From NCBI GenBank assembly GCA_017405675.1, contig JAFRAB010000050.1, forward strand, positions 1-59,717: a DNA stretch of 59,717 bases. Direction: 5' to 3'. Below are positions 1 through 7,078 of the stretch, one piece after another. Source of the stretch: Erysipelotrichaceae bacterium. GTDB taxonomy: Bacteria; Bacillota_I; Bacilli_A; Erysipelotrichales; Erysipelotrichaceae. Below the pieces are notes generated by a model. That model ran no database searches, was not told the DNA's origin, and saw nothing but the letters and a program-made list of their open reading frames with translations. Position 1 is the stretch's first letter. The number at the start of each line of letters is the position of its first letter. The translations under genes and the position numbers were made by a program.

Positions 1-8
1 ATTCTTCA

Positions 9-110
9 TACTAAGATTCTCCTTACTTGGTATATCTTAGTATAAAAATAACCAGTTGTTATGCTTTACCATTTTTGGTAGTTTTCTCAGTAACATTTCT
101 GGTTATTTTT
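9..110. other. Two tandem stem-loops left of the IS3 remnant
   Basis: Two strong inverted repeats sit side by side. TACTAAGAT at 9-17 pairs with ATCTTAGTA at 34-42. AAAAATAACCAG at 44-55 pairs perfectly with CTGGTTATTTTT at 99-110, with inner pairings TGTTA/TAACA (57-61/91-95) and TACC/GGTA (67-70/77-80). The second ends in a T-run and could be a terminator for a gene left of the window. The pair could also be the subterminal structure of the sequence that truncated the neighbouring transposase. No ORF of note lies here. Confidence 0.5.
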
Positions 111-117
111 AGATTAA

Positions 118-407
118 CATTATCATCGATTCATCAGAGACGAGATATTCAGAAGATATGGAGTAGTGCATAATGATAAAACCATATATAAATACATGAA
201 AATACTGGGATTGTCTTCTCCTGTAAGGAAGAAACGATATCTCTGCTGCACTAAGGAAGATCCTAATGAAAAAGCGAGAACAGTCTGTGAAAACTATCTC
301 GCCCGTAACTTTACAGCTTCACGACCCCTGGAAAAGTTAGTGACAGATGTAAGCTACATTTACAGTCAACAAGGCCGAATGTATCTTAGCGTGATCAAGG
401 ACCTCTA
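118..407 (+). pseudogene. IS3-family transposase OrfB, left fragment
   Basis: Encodes the middle of an IS3 OrfB (DDE transposase). Helical residues around RIYKYMKILGL-like sequence and the first catalytic Asp in TDVSYI are visible. The reading frame is open from about 118; a GTG at 166 is the first listed start, but this is only a fragment, so no genuine start exists. The frame meets the IS256-type insertion at the sequence GACCTCTA (400-407) and ends at a stop supplied by the incoming element. Joined to the fragment at 1888-2308 it gives an uninterrupted catalytic domain. The N-terminal 80-100 residues typical of OrfB are absent, so it is non-functional. Confidence 0.85.
400..407. repeat. 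8-bp target-site duplication, left copy
   Basis: GACCTCTA, identical to 1880-1887. The flanking bases differ (399 G vs 1879 T; 408 G vs 1888 T), so the duplication is exactly 8 bp, the size usual for the IS256 family. Confidence 0.92.
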
Positions 408-1879
408 GAGAGTGTAACCTAAAGTGTGTAAGTTGATAAACCGGGTAAAACCGGAAATACTTACGCACTTTTCATATAGTCGTAAGTGCTCTAGAATAAG
501 GAGGAAGAAAGAAATGAGCACAATCGATATGGCAAGGAAAAAGAACTTTAACCGTAACCCACAGTCAGAAGCTATCGCCAAAGCGATCCTGGAAAACTAT
601 AAGCCAGGAAATGTCGAAGAGATGCAGGAAGCCCTGAAGGATGTCTTTGGGCCATTGTTCGAAGCGATGCTTCAGGGAGAGATGGATAACCATCTTGGAT
701 ACCAGTCAAATGATCATCAGCCAAAAGACACAGAGAATCGTAGAAACGGTTATACAGAAAAAAGTGTAAAGACCAGTTATGGCGAAATAGACATCAAATC
801 GCCAAGAGACAGAGATGGCACATTTGAACCTCAGGTGATCAAGAAGAGGCAGCGAGATGCCAGTGGTCTGGAAGATAAGGTGCTGGCGATGTATGCCAGA
901 GGAATGAGTCAGAGAGATATCGCATCGACAGTAGAAGACATTTATGGCTTTGAGATCTCCCATGAACAGATATCCAATATTACTGACAGGATCCTTGATG
1001 AAGTGAATGAATGGCAGAATAGACCATTGAAGCCATTCTATCCATTCCTGTTCGTAGATTGCATGTATGTTTCCATAAAGAAGGAATACGAGACGAAACA
1101 GTGTGCGGTATATGTGATACTTGGTTACAACAAAGACGGCTGTAAGGACATCCTAGGACTATGGCTAAGTGAAAATGAAGGAAAACATAACTGGATGGCT
1201 ATATTTGACGAGATCAAGAAAAGAGGCGTCAGGATGTACTGTTCATTTCGATCGATGGTGTTTCCGGATTAGAGGAAGGAGCCAAAGCGATCTTCCCTGA
1301 TGTTACTGTACAGAGATGTATCGTTCATCTGATCAGAAATTCGGTCAAATACATTCCGTCAAAAGATTATAAAGATTACTGCGGACAGCTCAAGAAGATT
1401 TATGGTGCGCCATCACTTAAGGCAGCTGAAGCAGAGTTTGAAAGATTCAAGACAAGATGGTCAGACTACCCTGGAGCAGTAGATGTCTGGGCAAGAAACT
1501 GGCGACACATTGAACAGCTATTCAATTATGGCAGTGCCGTCAGGAAAGTCATGTACACTACCAACTCTATCGAATCAGTCAATTCCAGTTTCCGTAAGGT
1601 CACCAAGCAAGGGTCATTTCCTAATGAAAATGCGCTATACAAGCTATTGTATCTGCGCATCCAGGAGCTCTATAAAAAATGGGCCAACAGACCTGTATCA
1701 AATTGGGCAATGGTCCGCAACCAGCTACTAATCAATGATGGTTTCAGGGCCATCATTGAAAAATATGACCCTATCGGCTAACTGATAAAAATACTATGGG
1801 TAGGAAACCCTACCCATAGTAAATCATGTTATTTGAAATAATTTAGTAAATTAACTTACACACTTATCTTGACACTGTT
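408..1879 (+). mobile_element. IS256-family insertion sequence
   Basis: A 1472-bp element bounded by 8-bp direct repeats (400-407 and 1880-1887) and imperfect terminal inverted repeats. The left end 408-436 and the reverse complement of 1851-1879 share AGTGT near the tip and AAGTGTGTAAGTT further in. It carries one transposase gene of the mutator/IS256 type, with one apparent frameshift. An inverted repeat near 1798-1820 (GGGTAGGAAACCCTACCC) just after the transposase stop probably acts as its terminator. The element sits inside an older IS3 remnant. Confidence 0.92.
514..1781 (+). pseudogene. IS256-family (mutator) transposase, frameshifted
   Basis: DDE transposase of the IS256/mutator type. 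The start at 514 is chosen because AAGGAGG (498-504) precedes it; the open frame extends further upstream without a ribosome binding site. Visible family landmarks are MLQGEMDNHLGY, PRDRDGTFEPQ, the first Asp in FLFVDCMYV, the second Asp in FISIDGVSGL and the catalytic Glu in YTTNSIESVN. The frame breaks at about 1230. Reading GTCAGG as GTCAAGG (one missing A) joins the first part (stop at 1270-1272) to the rest, which runs to the stop at 1781. The full-length product would be about 420 residues, normal for the family. As given, the gene cannot make an intact enzyme. A sequencing deletion is an equally good explanation. Confidence 0.88.
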
Positions 1880-1887
1880 GACCTCTA
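1880..1887. repeat. 8-bp target-site duplication, right copy
   Basis: GACCTCTA, the partner of 400-407, created by the IS256-family insertion. Confidence 0.92.
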
Positions 1888-2308
1888 TGACAATTCCATT
1901 ATAGCCTATCAGATATCCAAGTTTAATGATTTAAAGTTAGTTATGGATAATGTGGTACAGGTTATTAATGACAAATGGGATAAGTCTCTTTTCTGCTGCC
2001 TTCACTCAGATCAGGGTTTTCAGTATACAAACAGTCTATATATCAAATACCTTGACGATCACAGTGTTACCGTTTCTCATTCTCGTAAAGCGAACTGTTA
2101 CGATAATGCCTGTTGTGAGAATTTCTTTGGACATTTGAAGTCTGAATGCCTGGAATTAGGTGATCTCCCTAAAACAAACGATGATCTTATCAAAGCTATT
2201 GATAATTACATTGATTTCTATAATAATCGCAGGCCTCAGCGCAAATTAAAAGGCATGACCCCTCAACAATTCAGGTTGTCATACCTTTCGTCCAGGCCTT
2301 TTTTATGA
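1880..2308 (+). pseudogene. IS3-family transposase OrfB, right fragment
   Basis: C-terminal half of the interrupted IS3 transposase. It carries the second catalytic Asp in HSDQGFQYT and the catalytic Glu in CCENFFGHLKSE, followed by the usual ending YNNRRPQRKLKGMTPQQFR. It is in the same frame as the left fragment once the 1480 bp of IS256 plus one duplication are removed. An ATG at 1943 gives a 121-residue ORF, but no ribosome binding site precedes it and the product would lack the first Asp, so it should not be active. Confidence 0.87.
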
Positions 2309-2419
2309 GTGTCCCATTTTGTTGGGGCAGTTCACAGATGTCAGGTTTTTTTGTGATCTCAATATGTTTATGTAGTATGCACGAAATGATAAAATAATGA
2401 TAAAGAGAGGAAATAGACA

Positions 2420-3361
2420 ATGATAATTAAGGCAGTAAAATTCAGAACAGATGGATTCTATTCTCAGCCATTTGTTTTTGGCGGTGAAGAGGGAATGGAC
2501 AAATTTGATAAAAATGTAAGATACCGTGGAAGTCTGCAGAACTATCTGATTGATACCGGAGATGAAGTAATTCTGGTGGATACGGGACTGCCTGCGGGTA
2601 CGCCGGAAGAAGTTCCTGATGAAAACAGTCTTCTTTATACCGGGAAGGATATCTGCAGCTATATGGAAGCCTTCGCAAAGCTGGGCTACAAACCTGAACA
2701 GGTCACCAAGATCCTGCTTACTCATAAGCACGGTGATCATTCAGGTGAATTAAGATCATTCCCAGGGGCAAAGATCTATGTTAATGAAGAGGAATTAACA
2801 GCTGCTGAATTACAGGGAATTGACAATATTGTTCCTGTTAAATTCACTGACGGTGCATATTATAATTTCCCTGAATCCCAGAAAATCCGGGATGACATAT
2901 ACATGATCAGAGCCAAGGGTCATACTAATGGCAACAGCATTATCATTGCTGAAAAAGATAATAAGTTCTTTATGTTCCATGGTGATATTACTTATGTGGA
3001 TGAAGCATTATATCGGAACAAATTATCTGTAGTGTTTGATGATCTGGCTGCTGCCAGAGTTACTCAGGACAGAATAATAGAGTTCATTAGAAATCATCCA
3101 ACCGTTTATATGGGAACTCATACTCCTCAGGGTTATGAGAACCTGGAAGCCGAGAGAATAATGGATCTGGATCATCCTGTAGAAACAGTTTTAGCCGAAG
3201 TTGATTTCACTAAACGGGAAGCTTCAGGCAAATATGTATGTTCAATCTGCGGATATGTCTATGACCCGACTGAACATGACGGTTTGGCCTTTGAAGACTT
3301 ACCTGATGATTGGAAATGTCCGAGATGCAGACAGGGTAAGGAAAAGTTTAATAAAGCATAA
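2420..3361 (+). CDS. MBL-fold metallohydrolase fused to C-terminal rubredoxin
   Basis: A 313-residue protein preceded by GAGAGGAAAT. Residues 1-240 form a metallo-beta-lactamase fold: THKHGDH (H102, H104, D106, H107), then GHTNGNS and FHGDITY for the other metal ligands. The HxHxDH signature is that of a zinc-type hydrolase (lactonase or glyoxalase II-like), not the HxExD di-iron site of flavodiiron proteins. Residues 272-313 form a rubredoxin with C274xxC277GY and C300PxC303. No flavodoxin domain is present. Rubredoxin implies electron transfer, so the enzyme may be a redox-linked hydrolase, or the MBL site may bind iron in vivo. It is flanked by insertion sequences on both sides, and its terminator has been split by the downstream one. 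Catalytic substrate unknown. Confidence 0.88.
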   Translation: MIIKAVKFRTDGFYSQPFVFGGEEGMDKFDKNVRYRGSLQNYLIDTGDEVILVDTGLPAGTPEEVPDENSLLYTGKDICSYMEAFAKLGYKPEQVTKILLTHKHGDHSGELRSFPGAKIYVNEEELTAAELQGIDNIVPVKFTDGAYYNFPESQKIRDDIYMIRAKGHTNGNSIIIAEKDNKFFMFHGDITYVDEALYRNKLSVVFDDLAAARVTQDRIIEFIRNHPTVYMGTHTPQGYENLEAERIMDLDHPVETVLAEVDFTKREASGKYVCSICGYVYDPTEHDGLAFEDLPDDWKCPRCRQGKEKFNKA

Positions 3362-3367
3362 AAAAAT

Positions 3368-3375
3368 AAAGCAGG
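3368..3375 (+). terminator. Left arm of a terminator split by an IS
   Basis: AAAGCAGG here pairs with CCTGCTTT at 4609-4616, which is followed by more T residues to 4619. With the element at 3380-4604 and one TTAT removed, the two form AAAGCAGG-TTAT-CCTGCTTTTTT, a normal rho-independent terminator for the MBL-rubredoxin gene. Confidence 0.75.
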
Positions 3376-3379
3376 TTAT
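3376..3379. repeat. 4-bp target-site duplication, left copy (TTAT)
   Basis: TTAT, repeated at 4605-4608. It corresponds to the loop of the interrupted terminator. Confidence 0.75.
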
Positions 3380-3427
3380 GAGAGTGGACCCCATTTAGTT
3401 CACTGGAAAAAAAAGATCTTTTATATG

Positions 3428-3453
3428 AAACTATCTTCGAAAGGAGATAGTTT
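3428..3453 (+). promoter_or_regulatory. Hairpin masking the orfA ribosome binding site
   Basis: AAACTATCT (3428-3436) pairs with AGATAGTTT (3445-3453). The loop and start of the 3' arm contain AAGGAG (3441-3446), the ribosome binding site of orfA at 3458. Such hairpins in insertion sequences block translation from transcripts reading in from outside; here it lies close to the left end, as expected for that role. Confidence 0.65.
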
Positions 3454-3457
3454 TTAT

Positions 3458-3745
3458 ATGGCAAAGAAAGGTCAAAGATTTAATAAATATCCAAAGGAAA
3501 TGATTGAAGCATTGAAAGAAGCATATAAGAACGGGAATGTCACAAAGAATTCAATAGCCAGAGATTATAACGTACCATTTAACACAGTCGGCACATGGAT
3601 TTATAAATGGAATAATCCGGAAAAGTATCCAAGACAAGGCGAGATGAGAGGAAGACCTAAAGGTTTAGAAATCGACTGGAAAGAGAGATATGAAATACTA
3701 AAAAAATACCAGGCCTTCCTCAAGGCACAACGAGAGAGAAAGTAG
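3458..3745 (+). CDS. IS3-family transposase OrfA (helix-turn-helix)
   Basis: A 95-residue OrfA. The start at 3458 is chosen because AAGGAG precedes it by a normal distance; an in-frame ATG at 3425 is upstream of that site. The sequence KYPKEMIEALKEAYKNG followed by SIARDYNVPFNTVGTWIYKW is the helix-turn-helix that binds the element ends. It probably also supplies the N-terminal part of an OrfAB fusion made by -1 frameshifting at A AAA AAA (3700-3706), which lies near its 3' end. Its ribosome binding site is held in a hairpin. Confidence 0.9.
   Translation: MAKKGQRFNKYPKEMIEALKEAYKNGNVTKNSIARDYNVPFNTVGTWIYKWNNPEKYPRQGEMRGRPKGLEIDWKERYEILKKYQAFLKAQRERK
3700..3706 (+). promoter_or_regulatory. 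Predicted -1 programmed frameshift site
   Basis: A AAA AAA in the orfA frame (CTA AAA AAA TAC). A -1 slip here enters a frame that is open from 3706 through to the orfB stop at 4545, giving an OrfAB fusion. This is the usual IS3-family expression mode. Confidence 0.75.
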
Positions 3746-3786
3746 CGTTCATTAATCTGTATCAGAACGTATATAAGCTATCTAAT

Positions 3787-4545
3787 ATGTGTGCTGTACT
3801 TAACATATCTCAGAGAACTTACTATAAGTACCGTAACAGCGAAGACAAAGACTATTACGATTATCTGATGATCAAGGAGATATTTGAGGATTCCAAGTGC
3901 ACATATGGATCCCGCAGGATAGCGGAAGGTCTTAAGGTTAAATATGGTGTAATATTTAACCGCAAGAAGATCCAGAGAATCATGAACAAGTATTATCTTA
4001 AGCCCAGACACTATAAAGAGTCGAAATATAACAATAATAAGAAACGTCTGGAAGAAAACGTGAAACCTAATCTTCTCAAGAGAGATTTCGCAGCTGACAA
4101 GCCAAATCAGAAGTGGAGTACGGATGTCACATATCTTATCTACAGTGGACAGAGAGCTTTCCTGTCATCGATTATCGATCTCTATGACATGAAGATAGTG
4201 GCTTATGTAGTATCAAGACATAATGATAATAAACTGGTCATTGATACCCTTAATCAGGCTCTAGCCAAACGAAAAGACGTATATGGCTGCATCCTTCATT
4301 CCGATCAGGGTTTCCAATATACGTCCAATCAATATAAAACTATCTGTTCTAACAAAGGAATAATAATCTCAATGTCTTCCAAAGGTTCACCAGTCGACAA
4401 CTCTCCAATTGAAAGCTGGCATGCCTTACTCAAGAAAGAAGTTTTATACACCAACAATATATCATCTTTACAGGAATATATCACATTAGTTGAAGACTGG
4501 ATTGAGTTTTACAACACTGAGAGAATAAGACTGAAAAAGAAGTGA
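3787..4545 (+). CDS. IS3-family transposase OrfB (DDE catalytic part)
   Basis: The ORF from the first ATG is 252 residues; the frame is open from 3706 and the true product is probably the OrfAB fusion 3458-4545. The N-terminal segment CAVLNISQRTYYKY and GSRRIAEGLKV are the OrfB HTH_21 region. The catalytic Asp is in WSTDVTYL, the second in LHSDQGFQYT, the Glu in PIESWHALLKKE. The protein ends YNTERIRLKKK, a little earlier than most OrfB proteins, and the stop codon lies inside the terminator stem. All catalytic residues are intact. Confidence 0.92.
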   Translation: MCAVLNISQRTYYKYRNSEDKDYYDYLMIKEIFEDSKCTYGSRRIAEGLKVKYGVIFNRKKIQRIMNKYYLKPRHYKESKYNNNKKRLEENVKPNLLKRDFAADKPNQKWSTDVTYLIYSGQRAFLSSIIDLYDMKIVAYVVSRHNDNKLVIDTLNQALAKRKDVYGCILHSDQGFQYTSNQYKTICSNKGIIISMSSKGSPVDNSPIESWHALLKKEVLYTNNISSLQEYITLVEDWIEFYNTERIRLKKK

Positions 4546-4565
4546 TTTCAACAATCACTTCTTTT
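4535..4565 (+). terminator. IS3-family element terminator
   Basis: AAAAGAAGTGATT (4535-4547) and AATCACTTCTTTT (4553-4565) form a 13-bp stem with loop TCAAC. The orfB stop codon (4543-4545) is inside the stem. Confidence 0.75.
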
Positions 4566-4604
4566 GACCTTTTTATTTTTGTGAACTAAATGGGGTCCAC
4601 TCTC

Positions 4605-4608
4605 TTAT
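4605..4608. repeat. 4-bp target-site duplication, right copy (TTAT)
   Basis: TTAT, the partner of 3376-3379, next to the right inverted repeat of the IS3-family element. Confidence 0.75.
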
Positions 4609-4619
4609 CCTGCTTTTTT
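4609..4619 (+). terminator. Right arm and T-run of the split terminator
   Basis: CCTGCTTT plus a further T-run, complementary to AAAGCAGG at 3368-3375. It is now 1.2 kb away from its partner because of the IS insertion in the loop. Confidence 0.75.
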
Positions 4620-4699
4620 GTTTTCATTGCATCTGTAACAGTGATTTTCAAATAATATTTTTTTATGTAAAATTAAAATATATATAAGGAGTAAACATA

Positions 4700-5650
4700 A
4701 TGGCTAAACTATTACTTACAGGTGTAGACGGCAATCTTGGCGGCGTAGCTGCTGATATTCTGCTGACTCTGGAACCTAAGGAAAACCTGATTTTCTGCGG
4801 CTACAATCCTGCTTCCCTGGAAAAGTATTCCAAAATGGGAGTAGAGACACATGTTACCAACTTCAATAATCCTGATGGCTTGGTGGAAGCTTTCAAAGGA
4901 GCAGATGCTCTGGCTCTTATTTCCATGCCTTTTGTCGGTGCCAAGAGACAGGCTGCACACAGAAATGCAGTTGATGCTGCTAAGAAAGCAGGCGTTAGGA
5001 AGATTATTTATACTTCACTGGTTAATGCTGGTGATGAAACAAATCCTTCAGTAGAAAAGAAGGACCATATTTATACTGAAAGATACGTAGAAGCTGAAGG
5101 ACTGGATTACATTTTCCTGCGTAACTCTCAGTATGCTGAGGCCATGATTACCAATTACTATACTTATGTAAAAGTTGGTGGCCCTCTAATGAATTCTCAG
5201 GGTGATGGATTAATGGCTTACATTTCCCGCAAGGACTGTGCCAAGGCTGTAGCATATGCATTACACAGAGCATTTGAACCACAGTATGACCATGCAATTT
5301 TGAACATCAATGGTCCAGAATTGATGACTATTGCCCGTTTCTGTGAAATCGGCAATGAGGAAACAGGCAATCATGTTGATTACAAGTTTGTTACCGATGA
5401 AGAAAACTATGCCATCTTTGATGCTATGGGTGTTCCAAGAACAACTGATGGTGTTTTCCAGAAGGGCAGTGAAGCTCCATTCTCATCAGACGGTATGGTA
5501 ACCTTTGCTCAGGCAATCCGTGAAGGCAAGATGGATATAAAGACAGACGATTTCCAGAAACTGACCGGATGTGAACCAGTTACAGTCAGAGAAATGTTCG
5601 CTGATCAGGAAAACTACCAGATTGGTGACAGACATTCAAAAGACGACTAA
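4700..5650 (+). CDS. NmrA-like NAD(P)-binding oxidoreductase
   Basis: A 316-residue short-chain-type reductase of the NmrA/quinone-oxidoreductase-2 group. The N-terminus MAKLLLTGVDGNLGG is a Rossmann dinucleotide site of the GxxGxxG kind. Later landmarks are the conserved AAHRNAVDAAKKAGVRKIIY segment and the substrate-side helices. AAGGAG lies upstream at a good distance. Members of the family reduce quinones or act as NADP-sensing proteins; the substrate here is unknown. It stands alone, with its own terminator just after the stop. Confidence 0.82.
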   Translation: MAKLLLTGVDGNLGGVAADILLTLEPKENLIFCGYNPASLEKYSKMGVETHVTNFNNPDGLVEAFKGADALALISMPFVGAKRQAAHRNAVDAAKKAGVRKIIYTSLVNAGDETNPSVEKKDHIYTERYVEAEGLDYIFLRNSQYAEAMITNYYTYVKVGGPLMNSQGDGLMAYISRKDCAKAVAYALHRAFEPQYDHAILNINGPELMTIARFCEIGNEETGNHVDYKFVTDEENYAIFDAMGVPRTTDGVFQKGSEAPFSSDGMVTFAQAIREGKMDIKTDDFQKLTGCEPVTVREMFADQENYQIGDRHSKDD

Positions 5651-5661
5651 TGAGAGTCTAT

Positions 5662-5685
5662 AGCAACCTGAAAAGGTTGCTTTTT
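5662..5685 (+). terminator. Rho-independent terminator
   Basis: AGCAACCT (5662-5669), loop GAAA, AGGTTGCT (5674-5681), then TTTT. Ends the NmrA-like gene. Confidence 0.85.
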
Positions 5686-5695
5686 CTATGAAAAA

Positions 5696-5717
5696 CGACA
5701 TCCTTTTTTGGATGCCG
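5696..5717 (-). terminator. Rho-independent terminator, minus strand
   Basis: On the minus strand CGGCATCC, loop AAAAAA, GGATGTCG, followed by TTTTT. One G-T pair in the stem. Ends the aldo/keto reductase gene. Confidence 0.75.
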
Positions 5718-5724
5718 TATATGA

Positions 5725-6852
5725 TTAATGTGCTGTTGACTCGAATTCCTCACGAACCTGCTGAATCAGTTCGATGATGTTAAGCTGCTGAGGACAGATA
5801 CCTTCACACTGCCCGCACTGAATGCAGTCGGCAGGTCCGCTGTCTTTGGTGAAAGTTCTGTAGAAACTGGCAGCGTTCCAGTCATGGAATAACTTGCGGT
5901 TGTTATAGGCAGCGAAGATGTCAGGAATCTTAATGCCCATTGGACAGCCGTCTGTACAGTAACGGCAGGCTGTACATGGAATAGCATTCATACTCTTGTA
6001 GATATCAACGACCTTGCCTATTGCTTCCTGTTCCTTTTCGTTAAGAGGTTTAAAGTCCCGCATGAAAGATGTATTGTCATCAACCATTTCCAGAGAACCC
6101 ATGCCGCTTAATACCATCATCATCTGATCAAATCCGGCAACGAATCTGATAGCGTATGAGGCAGGTGAACCACCATTGAGATCAGCCAGAACTATCCGGG
6201 CTTCATCCGGCAGATTAACTAAGGTTCCACCCTTGACTGGTTCCATGACGATGACAGGCTTATTGTGTTTAACGAGTACATCATAGCAACCCTTGGACTG
6301 GGTTGTCGGGCTGTCGTAGTCCAGGTAGTTGAACTGAATCTGAACAGCCTCAATTTCAGGATAGTCATTAAGGATCCTGTCAAGCATTTCAGGTGTATCA
6401 TGGAAGGAAATGCCTACATGTCTGATTTTGCCTTCCTTTTTGAGTTCAAAGGCTGTTTCATAAGCATGACATTCCCTGTAATGAGGATAGTTTGATGAGC
6501 TCTGGGCATGCATCAGATAGAAGTCAAAGTAATCTACACCGCACGCTTCCAGCTGTTTCTGGAATAACGGACGGATATCAGCTTCTGTCTTGAAGTACTG
6601 TCCGGACAATTTGTTGGTAAGAATATATCTGTCTCTTGGATATCTCTTGGTCAGGCATTCTCTGACAGCAATCTCACTCTGCTCAGACAGATAACCGTGA
6701 GCAGTATCGAAATAGTTAAAACCTCTTTCCAGATACAGGTCAAACATTTCGCATACTTTTTCCATTATGACATTTTTGTTTTCGTCTACTGGCAGACGCA
6801 TGCAGCCAAATCCAAACTTGTTATGAATTTCAGGGAAAAACTTGTTTTGCAT
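5725..6852 (-). CDS. Aldo/keto reductase with C-terminal 4Fe-4S motifs
   Basis: A 375-residue protein. The start at 6852 is chosen over the longer ORF because AAGGAGTG precedes it. Residues 1-260 form the aldo/keto reductase TIM barrel with DTAHGY, the Lys in LTNKLS and the His in YLMHAQSS. The C-terminal part has CTACRYCTDGCPMG and CIQCGQCEGICPQ, two ferredoxin-like clusters with the spacing seen in the anaerobic AKR-ferredoxin group. Such proteins are common in gut Bacillota and may couple NAD(P)H to ferredoxin or a low-potential donor. The physiological substrate is unknown. Monocistronic. Confidence 0.9.
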   Translation of the reverse strand: MQNKFFPEIHNKFGFGCMRLPVDENKNVIMEKVCEMFDLYLERGFNYFDTAHGYLSEQSEIAVRECLTKRYPRDRYILTNKLSGQYFKTEADIRPLFQKQLEACGVDYFDFYLMHAQSSSNYPHYRECHAYETAFELKKEGKIRHVGISFHDTPEMLDRILNDYPEIEAVQIQFNYLDYDSPTTQSKGCYDVLVKHNKPVIVMEPVKGGTLVNLPDEARIVLADLNGGSPASYAIRFVAGFDQMMMVLSGMGSLEMVDDNTSFMRDFKPLNEKEQEAIGKVVDIYKSMNAIPCTACRYCTDGCPMGIKIPDIFAAYNNRKLFHDWNAASFYRTFTKDSGPADCIQCGQCEGICPQQLNIIELIQQVREEFESTAH

Positions 6853-7078
6853 AGTACACTCCTTTTCTAATTGACGGTTATAAATTATAAACATTTGTAT
6901 GAGATAGATAAATTATATCGTTTTAAATTATAATGACGCAATTAAAATAACATGAATAGTTTTTAGATAGGTATTCATGACATACTTGATAGCAAAACAT
7001 TTCTGTATATATGAATGAAGTTGTATACTTAAATCAAATATTCGAAAATAATCAGAAGAGAAAAGAGGTGCGAAACCT

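Larger units (their letters stand above)
118..2334 (+). mobile_element. IS3-family element, 5'-truncated and interrupted
   Basis: Remnant of an IS3-family element (IS150-like). Only the catalytic part of OrfB and the right end survive. The right terminus is read as ending near 2334 because the sequence 2310-2334 has the usual IS3 end ending in CA (reverse complement begins TGAACTGCCCC). The left terminus, orfA and the first part of orfB are missing, with homology stopping at about 118, just after an in-frame stop at 115-117. An IS256-type element was later inserted at 408-1879. Removing that element and one target-site copy restores a single OrfB reading frame, so the IS3 copy was already 5'-truncated but otherwise open when hit. 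Confidence 0.8.
3380..4604 (+). mobile_element. Complete IS3-family (IS150-like) element
   Basis: A 1225-bp element with perfect 24-bp terminal inverted repeats (3380-3403 and 4581-4604; the left begins GAGAGTGGACCCC), flanked by TTAT duplications. It carries orfA and orfB in overlapping -1 frames with a heptamer slippery site, a hairpin that masks the orfA ribosome binding site, and a terminator overlapping the end of orfB. Nothing in it looks broken, so it may be active. It differs in ends and sequence from the IS3 remnant at 118-2334. Confidence 0.92.

Noticed and set aside
2334..4619. Composite transposon carrying the MBL-rubredoxin gene between IS elements
   Set aside because: The flanking elements belong to different families or subgroups, each has its own target-site duplication, and the right one is inserted in the gene's own terminator. 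They look like independent insertions.
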